Source: Pilatotrama ljubarskyi
Lineage: Eukaryota > Basidiomycota > Agaricomycetes > Polyporales > Polyporaceae
Assembly: GCA_022385805.1 (NCBI GenBank)
Contig: MU277685.1
Location: 186,001 to 250,000, forward strand
Direction: 5' to 3'
DNA length: 64,000 nt
The notes under the pieces are model-generated. The model worked only from the letters and a program-made list of their open reading frames with translations, was not told the DNA's origin and searched no databases. The translations under genes were made by a program, and so were the position numbers. Shown here piece after piece: positions 58,267-64,000 of the stretch (the stretch's first letter is position 1; every line of letters begins with the position of its first letter).

Positions 58267-58495
58267 CCGCCACTCAAAGTAAGCCGCATCAAGGGCGTCG
58301 TCGCTCCCTTTCCGCTTACCCAACGTTTCAACGCCTGCAGCCTCGCAGTAATCGCGTGCGAGAACGAAGCTTGTAGTGCACACGTGAACCAGGAGGGTGA
58401 GTCTCGGTTTTTCGCACGTATTGGGCCAATCTGATCAAGTATCATCTCTCTCTTCTGACCCTCTACCGATTGTATCGACCTCTCTTTCGACCGTC

Positions 58496-61400
58496 ATGTC
58501 CCAACAGACATCTGCGTCCGAGCAATACTCAGAGGTGGGGCGCCAAGCACACTCCCCATCGACGACCGCGGCTCATCCAGAGTAAGCCGTTGGATGTCTA
58601 TCACTCGGGCAGGCTGCAACTAATTGTCCTTTTAGTCCTGACGCAACCGTGATCCGGTCGCGCACTCCTCCCGGACAGACGGGACAAGCATCAGTCACGT
58701 ACGTCTTACCCTGCTGGGTTCTCCGAGTGTCGCTCGTTCTCTGACTCCAGTGCCACTTCCTAGTGCACTTCTCGACGCCGATACCCCTTGGCAAGAGCGC
58801 AGCGCACCTCGACACGCACGCTCTTCGTTCCCGGCTATCAGGGAGGAACTAGCGTATACCATGATGCCCGACATACTGGAAGGTCCAGCATCTAGCTGGC
58901 TGCAGTGCTACACGTCGAACTGCGTCAGCGAAGAGCAGGTGGAGCGAATCATATCGTCTCTCAAGGACGAGGGGCTCGTTTTGGATCACGAAGGCACTCT
59001 TAGATGGAGGGATTTTCCGGACAAGCCATCCGCCCTACGTTACCCGAAGAAGGCGAATCAGCAGTCGACGGGTAAGAAGGATGCTTCAGCGACGACAGAA
59101 ACCGCTAGTAGCAGCATGGCGACAATGATGCATGCGGCAGCTCAGGAGCCTGCTGGACGAAACAAGACCGAACGCGCCGTATTTCGATCTCTCGGCACCA
59201 TCATCAACACTATCGTCGAAAACTCTCCTCCCAACCTCTCACCCTCTGTCAGATACAAGGAGGAACCATACGCCACGGACTCGGAGATATCTGGATCTCA
59301 GCACCACGTTGACGGTGCCCTGCGGCTCCTCAAATCCACGACGCCCCCTACTCTGACACGCTCGACAGCGGCGACATCGGATATCGTCCTGTGCTTCGAA
59401 TTCAAATGCGAGGCCGTACCTGAGAATATCAACGATGTGAGTTTCTCTCATAGGCGTCCTTTCGAGGCATCAACTGATGAAGCCATGCTCAGAACCGTTG
59501 GAAGGCGCTTTACTTTGCTTTCCATGCTCTGCACTCGGATTGTCAGCGCAAACATACGTACAGCGTGCGCAGGTTAATACATTGTGTACCGCGCGAAATG
59601 CTGACAAAATTCGTCGCAGATCACCATTGAAGACAACCACGTGTCTTTGTGGTATTTCTCTCGTTCGCACTCAGCCAAGTCACAAGAGTTCGATTTGCTG
59701 GTACGCTTCGTATACGACTTCAAGCTCCCTGTATCTGGCTCTTTGTGCTGATCGGGAGTGGCAGGACGTCCGCGCTGTTGTGCGCGCGCTTTCCGCTCTT
59801 ATCTTCTCCAATGTCGAGGATCTCGGGTACGACGCCAACATCAGGCGGATTTCCGAATGGGATGAGGACGCCCAAAAAGTCCAATTACGCTATGTATACC
59901 GCCTCGACAATCGCTTCTTCAAGACCCTGAAATGCCGCGACGAGTACGACGACCTGTACATCATCGGCAGGGCCACCCGAGTGTGGGAGGTCATTGAGGT
60001 TACCAGCTTCGATGACATCGCTCCCCTCGCTAAAGCGCAACGCACGATCTTGAGAGACGTCTGGCTCGGACATGACAGCGACACGGAGCGCGAGATCCAG
60101 GAGAAGATCTTCGCGCGCTGCGACGAGCTCGGAAGAAATCTCCCTCTCGAGAACGATCCACGGCTATGCGGTGTCGACGAGGCGACCAGGACGCTCCTGC
60201 GCGAGCGCCTGAAGGATGGGTCTTATAAGAACCTCTTCCTAACCATCGAGGCGGACTACCGAGGGGCATTGTCGAGGCCTCCTGCGGAAGGATTCACTCC
60301 CGCGCCTTACATATTCAGCGAACCTGTGTATCTCAATCAGGAAGCAAAGCAGCGTGGCGCCGACCCGTATCGAGGGTCGACGTCTCGTGCTAACTCGATC
60401 GCTACCGCGGCCATCCGCTCCCTGCCCCCGCCCAGCATGCCTCGCGAGTACAAACCGAGACAACGTAACTTTGTCGTGTACCAAGAAGTGTGCTCTGCAT
60501 TGCACGAGCTCGACGACTTGTACGATGTCGTGCAAGCCCTGCTAGATGCACTGCTGGGTACAGTCTAATCACGATGTTTTCTGCCTCATCGCGCTGACGT
60601 CTCCATGCTTCAGCACTTCAAATCTTGTTTCTCATCTCCTGGATCCATCGTGACGTTAGCTCGGGCAATATCCTTTCATTTATGCGTCGCGGGAATTTGA
60701 GCGATCTCGAATACGCGAAGGAGTTCAACTTATCGGTAGGAGGGCGGTCATCGGATCCTAAGACGGTACGTTCACTCAATAGGTGGCATGATCAACGAGA
60801 TGAATGGTATTGCAGGGGACCACGATTTTCATGGCTTGGGAGGTCTATTCCAGCACATCGATTCACAAGGACAAGGAGGCGGATGATCTCGATGATACGG
60901 AGGCTAACGACGCGCAGGAGACCCCTGATACTTCGCTCCGTCACAACTTCCAACATGATCTGGAATCCATGTTCTGGATTTTGACTTGGCTTGTTTTCAC
61001 CCATATTCCTGGACAGGATTGCGCGGAAACTATCGTCGAGCTGTTTCATAGCAGGAGTCCTCGCTTCAGTATAGCTCGACTGGACTTCCTCACCGATCAC
61101 AAGCGTTGCAAGAAGCGGCTCGGAAGCCTCCGACAAGATCTGCCTCCCGTCATACGTGCGGGTTTGCTTACGATGCGTGTCGCCCTCCACAATGGCTACC
61201 TCCAACGCGGGACGTCAATTGGTGACATGTCATCTTACTCTCCCATCTACGGCCAGTTCCGCAACATACTGGAGACCATCGCCGCCTCGGTACCGCGGGG
61301 CACGGTGAAACTCGTACGGCCCCGCCCCCCGTGGTAGGCGTGAGGTCTGGCTATGCTCCTCGCACGGAGACCTTGTATGCGAAGGAAGGATCCCCCGAGG

Positions 61401-61513
61401 ACACGATGTTGGCTCCACACAAGGCCGCGTCTCTGAAGCGCGCACGAGGAGCCTCGGACGCGGACAAAGTCGGCGACGAGTCTCCAGCGGGCAAGCGTCC
61501 TGCGCGTGAATGA
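58496..61513 (+). CDS. FunK1-type fungal protein kinase
   Basis: Fungal-specific kinase-like family, greatly expanded in agaricomycetes, of unknown substrate. Start MSQQTSASEQYSEVGRQAHS at 58,496; several exons. N-terminal region: SSWLQCYTSNCVSEEQVER and FRSLGTIINTIVENSPPN; then SGSLCADREWQDVRAVVRA; the regulatory block VQLRYVYRLDNRFFKTLK, EVIEVTSFDDIAPLAKAQR, LRDVWLGHDSDTEREIQEK. Catalytic loop WIHRDVSSGNIL (HRD..N present), DFG-equivalent SDLEYAKEF, then GTTIFMAWEVY and HDLESMFWILTWLVFTH, all hallmarks of FunK1. One frame ends at 61,337; a spliced continuation to 61,513 would add a basic Ala-rich tail with KRARGASDADKVGDESPAG, common at FunK1 C-termini. Its start lies 416 bp from the PDS5 start, head-to-head, and the gene is bracketed by the PDS5 5' direct repeats. 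Confidence 0.9.
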
Positions 61514-62450
61514 AGTGAGTCCGTTCTACATAGTTCTATCTCGCGCTGCCAGATCCTGATGCCATGTGCCGCGCTGAAGGACGCTTGCGCGTATGACGTG
61601 GCGCGCCCACCCTGCGTTGAACGAGGATTCTGTCTGGAATGAACTATACCGCCGCTCAATATATCAACGATTGGTTTGTCATTGGTGTGTGAGGACGAAG
61701 GTAGATCGAAGGCGGTGAGGATCGGGGAATGATTTGATCTCCAACAAAGCGACGCCGTCGCTGCTCGCTGCAAACGAGCAGCTCGGCAGGCTCGCACATA
61801 GTCAGCTCCTCAGGCCTTCCGCGAGCGTTCTGAGACGCAGGCTTCCTCGCGACTCGCCTGCAACGAAAAGATGCTGTCGCCGCTCCCTGCAATAACTAGT
61901 CAGCCCCTCTCGCCGTCCTCGAGCTTTCGTCGCTCCCGGCTCCTTCACGCCTCGCCTCTGCCGCCGTGACCGCGGCCGGTCCGCCCAAGTTCCGCTGCAG
62001 CCAGAGCAGAGTCGAAAGTGTCCCGGACGTCTTCAACATTCATACCATCTTGTCCCGAAGCCGTAGAGACGTGCAATGTACATTTGATACATTGGATTGC
62101 GTCGTAACGTATACATTAACCTACTATACCGGCACACGCTCGCAGCCGCCGCGCACCAACCCAATCCAACCCAAGACATGATTAGCGTAAAACGACATTC
62201 AGAATGCAGCACCAGACGGGAAACCGTAGCAGTAAAATCAAAGGTGATGCAGAGCAGAGAGACAAGATGGCCGTGTGTGTGTTAGATAGCGCGGCGTACA
62301 GCGAGTGACTGGCAGCCTGACTACGGCTTGAGCGCAGTGTTGTGTTCTCCCGCGCAACCGGATGGCGAGGTCTGCCCCGACAACCCACACTCACTTGGCC
62401 ACAGCGCCGGCGTGGCGCGCGGACCGAGACAGACTGAAGCGAGTACTCAC
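61514..62450. other. Intergenic between FunK1 and the PDS5 fragment
   Basis: No supported gene. The last roughly 80 bp (62,370-62,450) are faintly similar to PDS5 intron 1, sharing the GTGAGT donor and a GCGCCACGCCGGC block, so the duplication edge seems to decay into the intron. The rest shows only short frames. Confidence 0.45.
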
Positions 62451-63071
62451 CGCGTTCTTGTCCATGAACTGCGCCATAATGATCTCGAGGACCTCGGAGG
62501 GCAGGCTCTGGCACTCGTCTATGAGGGCGATGAGGATGTCGGCCATGAAGAGCTCGATCTTCTTTGCGAGGTCGCGGCGGACGAGACCAAAGAAGTCGCG
62601 GAAGATGTCGACCATGAGGTCGTCGCCGTTGGGGAGGTCGCAGACGAGGACGACGCTCTTGACGGTGGAGAGGGACTCGAGGAGGTGAAAGTACTCGTTG
62701 TAGTAGGGCGAGTCGGGGCCCTTGAGGCCGGTGGTGAGCTGTCGGAAGAACTGGAAGATGTCGCGGAGCTCTGCCTGGGTGTATGGCGCGTCGGGGGCGT
62801 AGAGACGGAGGAGGTCGGCGAGACAGCAGGCGGCGTAAGCCTTGACGCCGCGGTCCTTGTGGAGGAGGATGGAGGGGTTGATGAGCTCCTTGCGGACGTG
62901 GTTGAGGGAGGGGACGTCGACGTGCTCCTGGTCCATGTCTGCGAGCTCGTGGTGGAGGGCCTTGAGTTTCTTGAGGAGAGCATCTGTCGCGAGGCCTTTT
63001 CCGATGAGTTTGTCGCGGAATCTGAGTTTCGTGGGCGAGGGCTGCCCGTGTGTACGCGTCTGGGCGACCAT
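62451..63071 (-). pseudogene. PDS5: Truncated duplicate of PDS5 first exon
   Basis: Reads MVAQTRTHGQPSPTKLRFRD onward, nearly identical to the intact PDS5 first exon, but 207 codons instead of 208 (one Phe of FFFRQL lost) and with a Val-to-Ile change in DKLIGKG. It keeps the GTGAGT splice donor after FMDKNA. Downstream there is no second PDS5 exon: the frame runs through intron-like sequence to a stop at about 62,391 (ending ARHAGAVAK). A complete Pds5 needs more than 1,000 further residues, so this is a stub. It could still be transcribed, since its promoter is also duplicated; a roughly 230-residue N-terminal fragment is conceivable but unproven. Confidence 0.88.
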
Positions 63072-63258
63072 GCTCGCGTGTGGCGGACGACCGAGTGCAA
63101 GATTGAGAATATCCAGACTCGGTGAGAGCGCGTCGCGCGTTGTTTGGCCCTGTTTGCCCCGCCCTCTCCGCCACTGTACTGTACTGTACTGTACAACGGT
63201 GCCAGTGCTGGACTCCCTCCGTCTGCACTCGCTCGCCGCTCTCGCCCGTGCTTTCGCC
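62451..63258. repeat. Outer copy of the direct repeat (PDS5 exon 1 plus promoter)
   Basis: Partner of 57,456-58,266. It ends at 63,258, immediately before the NAA15 start codon at 63,259, and carries the same four ACTGT pentamers (63,173-63,194). In this copy the segment between the PDS5 ATG (63,071) and the NAA15 ATG is 187 bp, short enough to act as a single bidirectional promoter. Confidence 0.93.
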
Positions 63259-63652
63259 ATGGCCCCCACCGCCGGCCCCCCCTCTCGCGCTCTGCCCTCC
63301 AAGGAGTCTGCGCTCTTCAAGGAGGTCCTCCACTACTACGAGGACAGGCAGCTCAAGAAAGGCCTCAAGACCGCAGACACCATCCTCAAAAAGTTCCCCA
63401 ACCATGGCGGTACGCATCCCTGCGTATATGCGTCGTGTGATCGCTCATGTGTCCCCAGAGACGCTATGCATGAAGGGACTCATCCTCACCCACATGGGTC
63501 GCCGCGAGGAGGGCTTCGAGCTCGTCAAGCAGGGCGTCCGCCTCGACCTCACCTCTCACATATGCTGGCATGTATTCGGCCTCATCCAGAAGGGCCAGAA
63601 GAACTACGAGGAAGCGCTCAAGTCGTACACCCAGGCACTTCGATTTGACAAG
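63259..63652 (+). CDS. NAT1: NatA auxiliary subunit Naa15/Nat1, 5' end only
   Basis: Auxiliary, ribosome-anchoring TPR subunit of the NatA N-terminal acetyltransferase. Exon 1 is 63,259-63,409 (MAPTAGPPSRALPSKESALF, then KEVLHYYEDRQLKKGLKTAD, ILKKFPNHG); exon 2 is 63,459-63,652 (ETLCMKGLILTHMGRREEGF, RLDLTSHICWHVFGLIQKGQ, NYEEALKSYTQALRFDK) and ends at a good GTGAGT donor. The first two TPRs are intact and highly characteristic. The next expected exon, which in this family continues with an Asp-Asn-rich start of the third repeat, is not visible in the remaining 348 bp, although introns here are usually 50-70 nt. The gene may have an unusually long intron, or this may be a truncated copy. Confidence 0.85.
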
Positions 63653-63795
63653 GTGAGTTAGTCCGATGATTATACGCGTACACTTGTGCCCTCTCTCGGC
63701 GATCGCCTCTGCATAATCGGCCCGCCGTCCAATAGGCTGCTTCCCTCCTGCAGACGTGCACCGGACCACCGTCGATCCTGCATGCTACGCTCCCG

Positions 63796-63999
63796 CTACA
63801 GCAGGGCTCTGGCCTGACCGTGCGCAACATCTCTCGGCTCGATGACGAAGGCTTGCTCGGACGATGCGTCCAGTTGCATCCTGGTCCCGTAGAACCAGAA
63901 GAGTCCAATCCCTGCCTCTCCCCCGAAGGATAGGGAGAACACATTGTATGGATGCAGGTAGACCTGTGAGAGCCTTGCGCCTGTATGCGGTATAGCATC
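63796..63999 (-). CDS. Possible exon of an unrecognised gene entering from the right edge
   Basis: From the window edge a minus frame reads ARLSQVYLHPYNVFSLSF, GGEAGIGLFWFYGTRMQL and SEQAFVIEPRDVAHG before a stop at 63,798-63,796. It alternates hydrophobic and aromatic residues like a folded beta-rich domain and is unrelated to Naa15. A splice acceptor (CTCTCACAG) precedes VYLHPY and a donor-like GTCAGG follows AHG. If real, a gene on the opposite strand occupies the place where NAA15 exon 3 is expected. Confidence 0.35.
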   Translation of the reverse strand, partial: DAIPHTGARLSQVYLHPYNVFSLSFGGEAGIGLFWFYGTRMQLDASSEQAFVIEPRDVAHGQARALL

Positions 64000-64000
64000 A

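Noticed and set aside
1..64000. CRISPR array, bacterial operon, prophage, LTR retrotransposon or rRNA genes
   Set aside because: No regularly spaced repeats, no reverse transcriptase, integrase or gag-like frames, and no rRNA sequence recognised; the genome is clearly fungal.

Overview
The window is nuclear DNA of a filamentous basidiomycete (Agaricomycetes; a polypore-type wood decayer is my best guess). Nearly every gene is cut by several 50-70 nt GT-AG introns, coding DNA is GC-rich, and the set includes lineage-typical families: a FunK1-type kinase, a DUF6535 membrane protein, a divergent G-alpha, a CYP53-like P450 and an HMG-CoA reductase with a sterol-sensing domain. There are no operons; genes lie on both strands with short intergenic gaps, except in a few gene-poor stretches. 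Gene models below were spliced by hand from GT..AG signals, reading frame and recall of the families; no alignment or RNA evidence was available.

Layout: a truncated C-terminus (3-281, +); glyoxylate/hydroxypyruvate reductase (874-2277, +); DUF6535 membrane protein (2667-4970, -); a 906-bp segment bounded by perfect 29-bp inverted repeats (5168-6073); HMG-CoA reductase (6691-10832, -); a GC-rich stretch without a confident gene (10.9-15.2 kb); divergent G-alpha (15271-17622, -); intron-containing tRNA-Arg (18656-18762); aspartokinase (19995-22209, -) head-to-head with a ChAPs/BCH1-type exomer cargo adaptor (22858-25676, +); a repeat-rich gap with a 106-bp inverted repeat pair and a 269-bp TA-flanked MITE (26.7-28.0 kb); a secreted protein (28138-29278, +); a small conserved-looking protein (29829-30392, -); a gene-poor stretch with a zinc-finger-like remnant and a 45-bp tandem repeat (30.4-33.7 kb); CCDC6-like coiled-coil protein (33714-35131, -); tRNA-Gly (35233-35303); HSP20 (35982-37365, +); P450 (38964-41085, +); listerin/Ltn1 (41289-47671, -); a small hypothetical (-) and a coiled-coil protein (+); ribosomal eL42 (51846-52520, -); cohesin regulator PDS5 (53010-58079, -); FunK1 kinase (58496-61513, +); a near-identical partial copy of the PDS5 5' end (62451-63258, -); and the 5' end of NAA15/NAT1 (63259 onward, +).

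The most striking structure is at 57.4-64.0 kb. The first PDS5 exon plus its upstream region is present twice as about 810-bp direct repeats, roughly 98-99% identical by eye and 4,992 bp apart, enclosing the FunK1 kinase gene. The outer copy is a truncated PDS5 stub that ends at the ATG of NAA15, so the duplicated DNA looks like a shared head-to-head PDS5/NAA15 promoter. At the inner copy the NAA15 side has been replaced by FunK1. The NAA15 reading frame itself cannot be followed beyond its second exon. Most other genes are housekeeping: sterol and aspartate-family amino-acid biosynthesis, ribosome quality control, translation, cohesion, secretory sorting and N-terminal acetylation.
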